Source of the DNA: Sporobolomyces roseus
Taxonomy: Eukaryota > Basidiomycota > Microbotryomycetes > Sporidiobolales > Sporidiobolaceae
Direction of reading: 5' to 3'
DNA: 64,000 bases
Assembly (NCBI GenBank): GCA_016617785.1
Contig: JADILM010000002.1
Location: forward strand, 620,001 to 684,000
The notes under the pieces were generated by a model. The model was not told where the DNA came from. It searched no databases and saw only the letters and a program-made list of their open reading frames with translations. Position 1 is the first letter of the stretch; each line of letters opens with the position of its first letter. Shown here piece after piece: positions 44,772 through 57,232 of this stretch. The position numbers and the translations under genes were made by a program.

Positions 44772-47700
44772 ATGGATTACAACAACCCGAACTACGGTTA
44801 TCCTACAGAGTTCCGACCCCCTCCTCCAGCAACTTTCCAAGATGGAGGAGAAGAAGAGATAACACCAGAGAATGCGATGTGGGATCAAGACACTCGAGAC
44901 GGAACTTTACAACAAGATCAATACCTACCATGGAACCAACAACAACAGCAGCAGCACCTTGAACAACCTCAAACCGCATTCGGAGTTTCATTCGATTCAC
45001 CTTCATCATCTTCTCGCACAACTCGCCCAAATCCTCTACAATCTCATTCTCTTCGTTACGAACCTTATCAAATCCCTTCCAACTCTCACACCCTCCCTCA
45101 CGTCCCACACTCCTTGAATCAACCAGATCCTTTCCCTCAATTCGACCTCGCCGATCCTTCCTTCCTCCTTCCAGCGAGCGATGGTACTTTGAAAGACTGG
45201 CAAGGAGCTCGAGATGCGGACAGAAGAGATTCGAATTCGTCTACACAACACAGTCGAGAAAGCGGAGAAGGTTCGAGAAAGAATAGCGATCCTGTCGTCG
45301 GCTCCACTGCTACGACCTCGAACCCGCATGGAGCAAAGAGACAGATCAACGAAGGATTGCCGACATTCGTTGGGAACGGCGGAGAGGCGGGGGCAACGGA
45401 ACAAAGTGGAGTCTCGAAGAAAGTAGTGAAGAAGGCTGATAAATCGTGTCGAAAGTGCAGGTACGGACAGAGCTTCTCACCTCAGAAACCTTCCACGACG
45501 AGAGAATCTGATCGATATTTTTGCTACTACAGGGATCGACGAGTGCGATGTGATCGAATCTTCCCAGTTTGCGATCGTTGTCGTAAACGAAGGGAAACTT
45601 GCGCCTACGTCGACAACGTCAACGTGGACGAATTCGAAGAAGGAGGCGACGCTCAGAAAGTTGTGGACCTCCAGTCAAAAGTAGCAGCACTCGAGAAACA
45701 ACTCAAAACGATGGGTAGCAATCCTTCTCCAGCGGACGAATCGAGTTCAAGCGCCATTTCACCTACAGAACGACGTAAGATCGACGGCAGTCCAAGTAGC
45801 GGCAACTCGAGCTCGAATGCCAGCGGCAGCAACCCTTCTCGTACTCCACCCGGCAACGTCGAAGGCACGTCTTCATCGATCGTAAGCGGTATCGGCGACA
45901 TCTACACGAATCAACTTCGGTTCAAGCCAGATGAGATGGAGAACCTCACTTCGTATCTCATGGGGAGGAGCATATCGTTCGCGAATTTGGGACATTCGAA
46001 TCCGAATTGGAGATTAGGAGAGCCAGCTGTGATCAAACAATTGACAATACACCTCATGGACGGTCAGTTCTGTCATTACAGTCTCGAAACTTCTCATACT
46101 GAATACTCTGCATCTTTACAACAGCTGCAACTCGAGCTTGTTGTTCGAATATTCCAGGAATCAAACCTCTCGCAGATCGTATCGAGCATTACAAACGGAA
46201 CTTGGACAGACTTGATGGCGCTTCACAGGTTGAGTCGCTCACCTTTCCATTTCGGTGAACCATCAACTGACATGGGTCCTTTCATAGTGTGCCGTCGCAG
46301 TTCTGAGTGCTCTCGGTGCACGAGCGAGTCCACATTCCGTGAGTCATGCGTTTTTCGATTCACGTCGACTCAGAGACTGATCTTTGATGATCTGGCTAGG
46401 CTCTACTCGGTGTTGCTACGACCTGCCTCGCCGATGGAACACCTTCACCTCCACTGTTCCTCTACGCCGGAGAGCGTCGGGAAATGGCTTGTCGAGCGTT
46501 GGAGCGACGAGCTCGAGAAGTTTGCTGGATCAACGGAATGCTCGAAAGCACAAATTTACCGGATCTCGACGCCATAATCGGTCTCACTCAAGTTCTAATC
46601 TGTAAGCTTTTCTTTCTTCCGACCCATCGCCCATCTACACGGCGATACGCTCGCGTTGTGACGACACGAAGAGTCTTACTCAAAGATACTCGGTGCTCAT
46701 CTTAGTTGAATCAGATGAGGAGATACTTCCCGAAAAAAGCAGATTCTTTACGAGAATCGCTGTAGGGATGTACCACGATTTACGCTTTAAAGCGCTTGAA
46801 CGACAAGAGCGAACGAGTAGGGATCCTCGAATCGGACCTGGTACTGCACTCTTCGTACGTCTCCATTTTCTAGCGGTACTCCTGTTTCATTCTCGGTCGC
46901 TGACAGTCAAAGACGCACTCTAGCTCGCCGATGCTGTAATCGCCGCTGCTTCTTCACGACCCTCTTTCATCTCGACAGCCGAACTCGAAACCTATTTCTT
47001 GACCGATGGAGTTCCCATTCCCGACTTCCCCGGATCCAATCTGCGCGACGAGCTCGACAAGATCTTACAGAAGCCGTTGCAGAAAGAACAGCTCGTCGAT
47101 GCAGTCACGAGCGGAATCATCTGGGTTTCAGGTTGTTCGAGATTGTTCGCTCAGTTGACGATGAGTAAGTCGAGCACAACGCACGAGCATTCTCGACTTC
47201 CACTGAATCACGCATCTCGCTGCACAGCCCGTCGTGTCAACGCTCCCTCGCCGCTCCCCCTTCTAAAGAACCTCTGGTCGCTCATCGACAGCGTCCACAA
47301 TTCTCTTCAACACCTACAGTCGATCTTGGTTCACCTTGACCTCACTCAAGTCGCCGATCTCGAAGACTCGCCATACGCCCTCGATCACTTTGTTCTCCTT
47401 GGAGTCCGCGCCGACTCGATTCTCGTCGATTTGATCAATTTGATGCATGTCTGGTTGCAAAGAGATCGGAGTCAGGAAGGAATCTGGACAGAGAAGGAGG
47501 ACGACCCGTTGTTGATCAGTATGCGGAAAGAGAGCGAGTTGAGGGTTCGAAAATGCCTGAAATTGTCAGCGTAAGCAAACTTTTTTTTTCTTTCCGTTTG
47601 GTGCACGGGACTGACGATGCATCTCACTCTTCAGGTTCTATGCTCAACTCTTCCTCTCATCGCAAGATAAACACTTGGTTCACGTCAGTATTGATCTTCC

Positions 47701-48593
47701 GTTCCAACTTTCTCTATTTTGTCATGCTCACCCTTTCCTCTTTCTTCTTCTTCGCAGCATATGATGATGCAACTCGAAATCTTACAAGACTGGACAGAAT
47801 GGGTTGTACAACGTGCTGGATCTCCTGGTGGACCACCTACCGAGGAATACGAAATCACCGAGTCTGAACTCGATTGGTGAGCTATCTGATCCTCGCTTAC
47901 CTCGCTTCTCGAACCAAAGCTCAGACTGTGTCGATTTGATCTCTATTAGGTTCCAACGTGCCCTCGAACTTTCGTGCTACTACACGCCGAAGGCAGGAAA
48001 CAGGTTGCAACGTCTCGCTGCTGTTCGTCAGGCAGAAGCTCGACGTCCTTCAGCTCGTAAGCTCAGCTTCACGTAGTCGACATGTGAAGCGAACGCTGCT
48101 CATCCGTACTCCCGAACTTGTGCAGGCTTTCAAGCTGAACCAGTCGCGCCTCCCGTTTCGCTTGAATCGATCCAACCTCAACAAGCTATCTACGACAGTA
48201 CTCTGTACAACAATGGGAACTCTTACGGCAATTCGGGTAACACCGAAGAGTCAAACGGAGGAGAGCTAGACGAGAGATTCCCTCTCGCTGGCGGCTGGGT
48301 TGGCGCACCCTCGCAGATCTTCGTATTCGGTTAGCTACGGTTCTCTTACCTATCCTCAATTCCGGAGCTCTTCGATCCGTGCTAACATCATTCTCGTCAT
48401 TCTAGATGATTACGGTATTGCCGCGCAGCAAGGTTATCCTCTCGGCACGCAGGAATCTGTTTCAAACGATGAAACCTTCAGATCCGCTTTCACCGGCGAG
48501 AGTTGGCTCGCCGTCCCTCACAATCCTGGATCGAACGATGCTCACGTCGGTGATATGAATTTAGAGACCGGAGGGAATTCGACGGAGATCTAG
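44772..48593 (+). CDS. Zn2Cys6 fungal transcription factor
   Basis: The ATG at 44772 starts MDYNNPNYGYPTEFRPPPPA, followed by a Gln-rich, disordered region. The zinc cluster is SCRKCR-DRRVRCDRIFPVC-DRCRKRRETC with exact C-x2-C-x6-C-x6-C-x2-C-x6-C spacing. An intron (about 45462-45532) splits it after the second Cys. A coiled-coil-like KVAALEKQLKTMG follows, then Ser-rich linkers and a fungal-specific TF middle domain spread over many short exons, including REMACRALERRAREVCWING, ALDHFVLLGVRADSILVDLI and MMMQLEILQDWTEWVVQRAG, with a Gly/Asn-rich tail to the stop at 48593. It binds DNA as a dimer by family analogy; its target genes are unknown. The exon joins between 46200 and 48300 are only approximate. 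Confidence 0.85.
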
Positions 48594-48748
48594 AGCAGAG
48601 GGTTACGTTCTGTAAATCTGTTGTTTAGTATAGAAACTCAAGTCGAATCTTTCCACACTCGTCTCCTTTACGAATGATTGCAGAGATGAGTCCGTATATC
48701 GAGGTAGAGGTATTTACAAAGAGGGGAAACAAGAATCGTCTAAACTTT

Positions 48749-51700
48749 CTATTTGCCAGCAGAACTTCGACCGATAGCCCTCGCACCTCCAGCTTGTAAG
48801 TCTAGCTCTGGCAGTGGAATGACGCCGTGTTGTCCTGCCTGTGACGGCTTCTCCAGGAAGTCTGCAGCGACGAGCCACGAGAGGTATCGACCCATCTGTT
48901 CGTCGTCAACTGTTACCGTTTCCACTTGTTGACTAGATCGTAGAAGCTTGACGGTGTTCGAATCGTCCAATTCGGCAGCCTTGGTCGAGGTAGGTAGATC
49001 ATCGAGGACAAAATGAAGAAGGGGGAAGAGAGCGTTATCTTGAACCCGGAGGACGTGCTGCTCGAGTAAGGTTCGCCAGGGAAGATACTCGGTCTTCTCA
49101 ACCTTGTAGCCGTAGAGACTGAGTGCCGAAAGGAAGCGGTTGAATCGAGGAGCTGGACGAGCGGTGACATGGTGAACTCGGAGGGGTTCGGAGGAAGGTT
49201 GTAGAGCGGCGCAGGCAGTGATACGAGCGACGTGATCGACGGGAACCATGTTGATAGTGTTCTCGATATCGGGGATGTGACCGAGTTGAATGCAACCCTT
49301 GACGAGTCGCCAGAGGAAGTCGTCGGTGTTTGTAACGGCAGAAGTCGAATCTCCTACGATGTAAGCAGGTCGAATGATGGATCCAGCGAGGCCACGTCGT
49401 CCAGCCTCGAGGATGAGACGTTCCGAGACCCATTTCGACTGACCGTATCCACCTTTGAGACCCTCCTTCCCAGCGTCAAGGGGATCAGATTCGGAAACAC
49501 CTAGACCACCTTGCTGCACGACCGAGTCTGCGAGGCGAACGTAGTGTGCCTTTTCGATGGCGGCAGTCGAGGAAACGAAAGAGAGGGCTTTGGGTCGAGT
49601 GGTAGAAGCGAGTTCGATGACGGCGAGAGTTGCGAGAACGTTCGCAGCGCGAAGCTTGTTGTAAGGGTAGACCCAGTGCACCTGAGGTAGTGAATTAGGG
49701 AGACATCAGTGACAGCTCGATCGAGGACAGCGCTGAAAGGGCTTACGATGGCGCCGTTGTGGACAATGACATCGACTTCCTTCGCCAACCTATTCCATAC
49801 ACCTTCTCCCATTCCAAGTTTGTCTCCTTCGAGATCTCCAGTCACCACCTCGAGTCGTCCTCCTGTGACCCATTCCTCGTCCCAAGCTCCTCTACCTTCT
49901 CCACTCTCACGAAGTCTGAGGAATCCCTTCTCTTGCGAGGCGGCTCGAACATGACAGATTACCTTGGCTACCTTGCCGCCCCGTCTTGAAGTATCGAGCA
50001 AGTCACGAAGGATGAAGGCACCCAGGAAACCGGTTGCGCCGGTGAGGAAGACGGTTTTCGGGGAGTCGGATGAAGTAGGCTTTTCGTAAGAAGTCTGGAG
50101 AGTCCCAACAAGCTTGTCTGCATCCTCCGAGTACTCGTTATCGGCATTCGTGGCAGAGCCTTGACCTCCGGTTGAACCCTTCTTATTGCCTGCAAGCCCG
50201 AGATCTGAGTCTCGCAGCGAGTCGAGTTCACTAGCGAGGGCTCGAATCGTCGGGTAATCGAAAACGAGACCGAGGGGAGCGCCAACCGCGAGAGTCTTGC
50301 GGACCTCAAAGATGAGACGAGTTGCGAGAATCGAGTGTCCACCCAAGTCGAAGAAGGATTCGTCGAGGGGAATTTCGGAAGGAGGAGATGGAAGAAGTTT
50401 CGCCCAGATATCGTGAATCGTTCGCTCGGTCGAGGTCAATTGTTGTGTGGACGAGGCACTCGTTGAATTGGCTGAAGAGGATGCAGCGGCAGCAGCAGCG
50501 ACGGTATCAGGGAAAGGAAGGGCGGGTTTGTCGATTTTGCCATTCGGGTTCAAGGGCATTCGAGCGAGAGGGACGATGACTGGGCATGCAAAAATAATGG
50601 TTCAGACCCACGAGGAGAGCGAATTTGTCAGGTGATTGGACTCACCACTGGGGACTGAGTAACTAGGCAACTTCGTTTTTAGGTATTCCCGAATACTCTT
50701 GATCAACTTGCGATAACGCTTCAATCCACGCGCCACCTCGTTCTGACTGACTTTCCCTCCCACACGCTCATCACCCTCCTCATCATCGTCACCGCTAACG
50801 AGACCTTCGAGTTCTTTACTTCCGACGAGGGGTACGAAGTAAGCGACGAGGACTTTCTCTTCGTATTTGTCTCGACGAACGAGGGTGACGTTCTCTCTGA
50901 CGGCGGGATGTCTAGAAAGGTGAGTGTCGATCTCGCCGAGTTCGATTCGGAATCCACGAATCTTGATTTGGTCGTCCGCTCGTCCGGTGCACTCGACGGT
51001 TCCATCCGGGTTGTAGCGACCGAGATCTCCAGTTCTGTACATCCTGTCTCTGACTCCATGCCACCACTCCTTCCAAGGCTCTGATGACGATGCGATGGTA
51101 TCTTCCCTCTCAACTCCGACTCCAAACCAATTTTGAACGAATTTCTCCTGAGTAGCCTCTGGCAGTTGCAGATAACCTTCGGCGAGACCTCCGGAGCGAA
51201 CGTAGATTTCTCCGACTTCTCCGACGGCACAGAGTTGACTTTTGTCGTTGCGATTGACGACGAGTAACTGAACGTTGATCATTCCTTCTCCGGCAGGCAT
51301 GATATCTTTCCTCGTCTTGAGGAAAGTCGGATCTTCGGAAAGAGGTGGGATCGGGAAGTAAGATACAGCGCGTTGAGTTTCCGTCGTTCCGAACATGTTG
51401 ATAATTCGACAGTTCTGAGCGAGTTGTTGTAAACGAGTACAATCCCGTTTAGTGAGGATATCACCGACGAAGAATGCGTTGAGAAGAGAAGGAATGGGTC
51501 GAGTTGCTTGAGCCGAGAGGAGTTGACCCATAGCTGAGCGAGCAGTGCGAGATCAGAAAAATTAAAAACGAGAGAGAGTATTTAGGGCAAGAAAAAAGGT
51601 GAAGCTTACCGGGAGTGAGGTGAGTGACAGTGACAGAGTTGTCCGACATCCACTCGGCGAGACGTCCAGGGGTTCCAATATCTTCGGCAGTCGGAATGTA

Positions 51701-53602
51701 GAGACTCGCTCCGAGGAAAAGAGGCGTGAAGACTGCAATTCGCAAATTCGTCAGCGATGATAAGCTGATTCAAAACTTGGGCGATGGCTCACTATCTCGC
51801 TGGATCGGGTCGTGGGCGATACCGCTCAACATGGTGAATCGACTTTCCTCGCTGAGCCCAAATCTCTCCTTCATCCAAGGGAAGAAGTGAGTAAGACTGA
51901 AATGTCTCCCTCTGACTCCTTTTGGAATACCGGTCGATCCAGACGTGAAGGAGAGTGTGCCGACAGAGTCGGGTCCCAGGGGAATGCCGAGCGGCTCAGA
52001 GGCGAGAGCGAGAGTTAATGCGAAGATGTCGGAATTCGAGGGTGTCGCCGACGATCCCAGCAGAAGGCCCTCGGAAGAGAGCTGAAGTGCAGGGACTTCG
52101 ACGCGAATCGAGAGCTTCTCCGTGACATACTGTCGGACAGCGGGGAGAAGGGAGCCGGCAGCAGCGAGTATCACGAGAGCTCGCGGTTGAGCGACCTGGA
52201 GGTAGACAGTTTGACGTGCCGGAGGATAAGCAGGATCTATCGTATCGTAACAGGGCCTGTCAGTCGCTGTTGCGTGCACTGGCAAGACAGATAATAGAAC
52301 TGACCGATGACTGAGAAAGTTGCGCCAGCCTTGAGGACACCCATGACAGCCACGACGAGGTCAACACCCCTCGTCGAGTATACCGTGACAACCTCTTCTC
52401 GTTGCACGCCGTTGTCGACCAAATAACGGGCAAGAACGTTACTCGCTTCGTCGATTTGTCGATAGTTGAAAGTTCGTTCTCCATTCTTTCCTCCGATGGC
52501 AGGTGCTGGGATCGATTCGACAATACACGTACGATCTGGGAATGCTCGTGCATTGGCGGAGAAGATATCGGTGATTGCACCTCTGAACCCGGTCCATTCG
52601 AGATCTGCTTTTGGGTCGGGAAGCTGCTTGCGTTGTTTCGAATTGAGAAGCGAGATGGAGCCGATGGAGTCTTGAGGGTGTGAGGAGACGTGGTGCAAGA
52701 AGTTGACGAGTTGATCGAGGGTAAGGGAGATTCGAGGTCGCGAAAAGACGAGAGAGTTGTAGGAAAGGGTGAGGGAGATTCGAGGTGGGGTGAATGCGAA
52801 GGAGGTGCGTAGAGAAGTAGGCGTGGAGGCTCCGGTAGGCGTGGAGAAAGAGGAACCGGATTGTGTCTCTTGTGAATCGGTAGGAGTGGTAGAAACGAAA
52901 ACGGTCAAATCGGAAGTGAGCGAGGTCGATTCGAGGAAGGAAGAGTCTTGTGCATCGGTCGAGTCGAAGAAGCGGACTCTGAAGAGTGGAGGAGGAGAAG
53001 GTCCTCCTGCAGTTTGTTCGTGACCAAGGGCCGAGAGGAGATCTTCGTAAGAAACTTTGTGCTCTTCCGCTTCAGCTTCGATGAACTGTACTCGTTTGAC
53101 GAGGGACCAGAACGAGTCGGTCGGGTCGAGTTTGATGCGAAGGAGGAGAGGAGCGGGCGAAGAAGGGGAAGAGGTTGCGATAATGAGGTCGTTGTCTCCA
53201 GTGTAGCGATGAAGGAGAACGGCGAAAGCTGCGAGGAGAAGATGGAAAGCTGTCGGTCTTTGATTTCCTAGCCGTTTCTGATCTTGTGCGAGTTTCGATT
53301 CGATCCCAGCTGGCGTAGAAGAAGTTGAAGATTCATTATCCGAGTCGGAAGAGTCATATTCTCCATCTTCTTCGTAGAGGGACAGCCTCAATAGTGCAGC
53401 TCCAGTCTTCGCGTCCAGCGATCTAACCTCCCTCGCTTCAACCATAGTGAGAGACTGATCCCCTGCAGGCCTCGGATAGTCGGTAGGGAGGGCGAGTTGA
53501 GGTAAATCAGCGAAATTCCGTAACAACGCTTCCACTGTCGTTCCGTTCACTCATTGGTCAGCTGCAATAGACACGAGAGCTGATTTGTTCAGACCACTTA
53601 CT
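48749..53602 (-). CDS. LYS2: Alpha-aminoadipate reductase (lysine biosynthesis)
   Basis: NRPS-like enzyme that activates and reduces alpha-aminoadipate to the semialdehyde in the fungal lysine pathway. Domains in order: an N-terminal condensation-like region ([15 protein letters not shown]), the adenylation domain with [20 protein letters not shown] (about 51900) and [17 protein letters not shown] plus [20 protein letters not shown] (about 51000-51230), the carrier domain [14 protein letters not shown] with its phosphopantetheine Ser (about 50340), and the NADPH reductase [19 protein letters not shown] (about 50040). The stop is at 48749. Exons are few for this window. It needs a phosphopantetheinyl transferase encoded elsewhere. 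No plain ATG opens the frame: a TGA directly precedes the first in-frame GTG at 53550. Splicing out 53601-53550 joins A at 53602 to TG at 53549-53548, making ATG-AAC-GGA. Confidence 0.93.
53550..53601 (-). other. Inferred LYS2 leader intron that splits the start codon
   Basis: 52 nt with a strong GTAAGT donor at 53601-53596, a CTGAC branch-like site and an AATGAG acceptor ending at 53550. Using the alternative TTGCAG acceptor a few bases upstream leaves ATGAGTGAACGG, which is out of frame with the enzyme. The call is inferred from reading frame alone. Confidence 0.5.
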
Positions 53603-53729
53603 CGTGCGAGTGTTTCAAGTGAATGTGAGAAAGTTGAGAGAATTCGAAATTAATTTCTTCCTTTGACTTGATCTTTCCATCTCGAGAATTCTGTTCTCGC
53701 TCTGTCACTCTCGCAGATATCTATTGATC

Positions 53730-56700
53730 ATGGGACGACACTCCGTAAGCCCTACAATCTATCGTACAGCCCTCGTCAAGACTGATTCCCTGGATTCTCT
53801 CCGGATCGATAAATTATGTTAGAAACGAGGCAAGGATCAACCTTCAAAACCTAGAACAGACAGTAGGAACAATGCTAGCGGTGGCAACTACAATGTAGTC
53901 GAACAGACGAATGCCAAGTTTGAGGCTTACTACAAAGTTCGTCCAACTTTCTTTTCGCTGCTTTCGTGACTCTATAGCAGTGCTAAACGAGGATGTAACT
54001 CTCCAGGCTCAAAACATCGTCCCTGAAACTGAGTGGGAAGAGTTACTTGAGGCGTTCCGAAGACCTTTACCTACGACTTTCCGTCTAACAACTTCGAGAC
54101 CGTGAGTTGTCGTACCTAACATCGCTTGAATCGCGACGAAAGCCGACATATCGAGGATGTGTGTGAAATCATAGTACCGCTCTAGCGCTCAACAAGCACA
54201 TCGAGAAGGTTTACGTTCCCATGATGACTGGAATCGAACATGAAGGTGTCAATCTTTCTCCTCCTAAACCTCTACAATGGTGAGTACCCACGCACTACAT
54301 TCATTAGGAGAAGACCGTCGAGATTGATCAGCCTTGTTCTCTCCCTCGCGATTAGGCAATCTGGACAACTAGCTTGGCAACTCCCTGTCCCGAAATCAGC
54401 TCTTCGCAAAATCGAAGCATTCAAGAAGTTCCAACATTTCCTAGTTTACGAAACCGACGCCGGAAACATCTCTCGTCAAGAAGCCGTCTCAATGATCCCT
54501 CCTCTCTTGCTCGACGTCAAACCCGGTCACACTGCTCTCGATATGTGCGCCGCTCCTGGAAGTAAGAGTGTGCAGATCCTCGAGGATCTCCATGGACCGC
54601 CTACTGATGGGAAAGAAGGAGCAAGCAAGGTTCCTCAAGGCCTTCTGATCGCGAACGACTCGGATGCAAAGAGATGTCACCTCCTCGTTCATCAATCGCT
54701 TCATCGAGTTCCCGGAACTGGCATGATGGTCACGAATTCGGACGCCACTCAATTACCTTCACTCCGTCTTCCCAAGTCGACTTTGAACACTCCAAGGTTC
54801 ACCAACGAAGACGAACGGAGCGTAGCGAAACTTGCGAAATCCGAATTCGAAAAGCGATACGAACCCATGCTTTTCGATCGTATTTTGGCCGACGTACCTT
54901 GTTCGGGAGATGGTACTCTGAGGAAGAACATGGGAATCTGGGGGGATTGGACTGTCGGTAATGGTATCGGTCTTCACTCGTAAGTTTCAATAGTTTCAAT
55001 ATCGACTTCTACTGCTCAATCCTCGTTTGCTGAGTCACCTTTTTCCGTTCGTACAGATTGCAGCTTCGCATCCTCCTCCGAGGTATCCAATTGCTCAAAC
55101 CTGGAGGACGACTTGTCTACTCGACTTGCTCGATGAATCCGATGGAAAACGAAGCTGTCATCTCTGCTGCTCTCGCAGAATGCCCAGGTTCGCACCCTCC
55201 CCTGCTCAACGTCGACTGCCGCAACTCGTCGACTAACATGATCTTTGTCTTTTAGAAATGTCGATACTTCCCGTTCCCGAAGACCTCCCCGGTCTCAAAC
55301 GTCGACCTGGTCTCACATCTTGGCGAGTACTCGACAACTCCCTCGCCGATGCTCCTCATCCTTCTGCATCTTCATCGCCTGCTGAAGTCCCCGCCGATAT
55401 GGACGTCGAACCAGTTGACGCATCGACCTCGCCTCCTCGACACGCTCCGAAAGGTAGAGGCAACGGCAAGCCCAAAGGAAAGGGAGAACCCAACAATCAA
55501 GACAAGAAAGGCTCTCGCAAGACATGGCTCGCAAGTCTGTGGCCTCCGGCAGAGAGCGTCGCGAAGGAGCAAGGACTACAACACTCCCTTCGTCTCTACC
55601 CTCATCTCCAAGATACTGGAGCATTCTTCGTTTGCGTGCTCGTCAAGAAAGATGGCAATCCTCAAGCGCAAGACGTCGTTAAGGAGGAGAAGGTTGAAAC
55701 AAAGCGTGAACGAGCTGCCTCGCCTGCCGAAGGAGAACCTGAGGCGAAGAAACCTCGAGCTGAAGAGACGGTCGAAGGTTCCGCCGATGCAAGCTCTGTC
55801 GAAGCCTCTTCAAAGACCTCTGCCGACTCTGTTGAGACCCCGAAGAGTCAAACTGGAGGAGGTGAAGCTGGAAAGGAGCGAATGGGTGCAGGTCGACCTT
55901 TCAACGAAGAACCTTACATCTATTTGAACGGGATTGAAGACGAACAAGTCAAGATCTGCAAGTGAGTGGGCATTCAGCTCTTTCGCTCCGACTCAGCCTC
56001 GTGACTAACTGAGATTCGCCTACAGAGAGTTTTTCGACATTTCCGATTCTTTCCCCTTCTCTTCGCTACTCGTTCGCAATGCTTCCGGCGCCGCCCTCCG
56101 ATCCATTTATCTGACCTCGAACTTGACCAAATCTCTGCTTTCCTCGAACGCCTACACTCGCATGCGACTCATCTCTTGCGGTGTCAAACTCTTCACTCGT
56201 CAGGATTCTTCGAAAGATGGAACCTACGTTTGCAAGTGGAGGATTAACTCAGAAGGTCTCGAAGTTATTCGTCCTTACTTGGGAGAGAAACGTATCGTCA
56301 ACACTGGTCAAGAACAACTCAAGCAATTGATGGAGAATGTTAGCATCAAATTCGAGAACTTGAAGTCGGCCGAATTGAGGGAGCGGGTTTCGCAACTCGA
56401 GCCTGGAAGTGCTGTCCTGAGGATTGCAGGTGCCAAGGGAGCTGATACTGAGTGAGTTTCACTTCCCTGCTCCTATTCGATGTGATTTCGAGGACACCTT
56501 GCTGACGATGTTCTGCTACCACAGAGCCGAGGAAGATCTCTATCTCGCATTCTGGATCAGTAAAGTCAGTGTCAACCTCATGGTCGAGAAAGTCGAGAAA
56601 AGGTGCGATTCTCTCTGTCATTTTCGTCCTGCAATCGTTTACTTGACTAATCTCGTTTGTTTCGCCTCTTGAGCAGTGCTTTATCGCTTCGAATCTATGG

Positions 56701-56917
56701 TGTCGACGTGACCCCTCACGCGAAAGGTAAGCCTCCCCCACAAGGACCTGGTACAGCTAGCGATAGTCTCAACAAGAAGCGAGAAGTCAAAGAAGAGGAG
56801 ACATCAGGAGAAGGCAAAGAACCCAAGCAAGAAGACAAGGACGAGGTCAAGCAGGAGGCTGAGGAGGTAGTCAAGACTGAAGAAGGACAAGCAGACGCAG
56901 CAAAGGTTGAGGCGTAA
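53730..56917 (+). CDS. TRM4: tRNA (cytosine-5) methyltransferase, TRM4/NSUN2 type
   Basis: SAM-dependent m5C methyltransferase acting on several positions of many tRNAs in the nucleus. The ATG at 53730 gives a tiny exon (MGRHS) spliced to [34 protein letters not shown] and [20 protein letters not shown]. The catalytic region contains [38 protein letters not shown] (SAM site), [14 protein letters not shown] (PC motif) and [20 protein letters not shown] (TCS motif), so both active-site cysteines are present. After a Lys/Glu-rich insertion (about 55600-55870) comes the family C-terminal region, followed by a highly charged KE-rich tail to 56917. It is divergent to LYS2, with 127 bp between the LYS2 leader exon end and this start. 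Confidence 0.93.
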
Positions 56918-57232
56918 GCGAATTGCGAAAATTTCCCCCTTGTTGCTTTTTAGTTTCCCGGTTGTTTCGCAATTATCGCATTCTTTCTCGGCCATTCCTC
57001 GACGACAAAGAGCGGATGAGCGAGAGAGAGACTCAAGTCAAAAATATGATGGTATTGCGAGGGTCGAATCGAACGCAACGTGGGAGCCTCTTCGCTTTAC
57101 CTTCACTTCTCTATCAACCCTCAAAGACGACATACCTATAATCGATCAGAACTACTTACAGGATCTTGGCAAGACTCGAACAGAACTCTCAACTTTACTC
57201 TAAACCTCGATTGGAAATAAACTCATCATCGA
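56918..57232. other. Interval between TRM4 and the OSBP gene
   Basis: 315 bp of tandem-orientation intergenic DNA. It has T-rich runs soon after the TRM4 stop and AT-rich sequence close to the next start. An open frame (56907-57203) overlaps the end of TRM4 and looks like chance. Confidence 0.4.

Noticed and set aside
45462..45532. Possible broken zinc cluster in the Zn2Cys6 gene
   Set aside because: An ordinary GTACGG...CAG intron restores exact Cys spacing, so the domain is intact.
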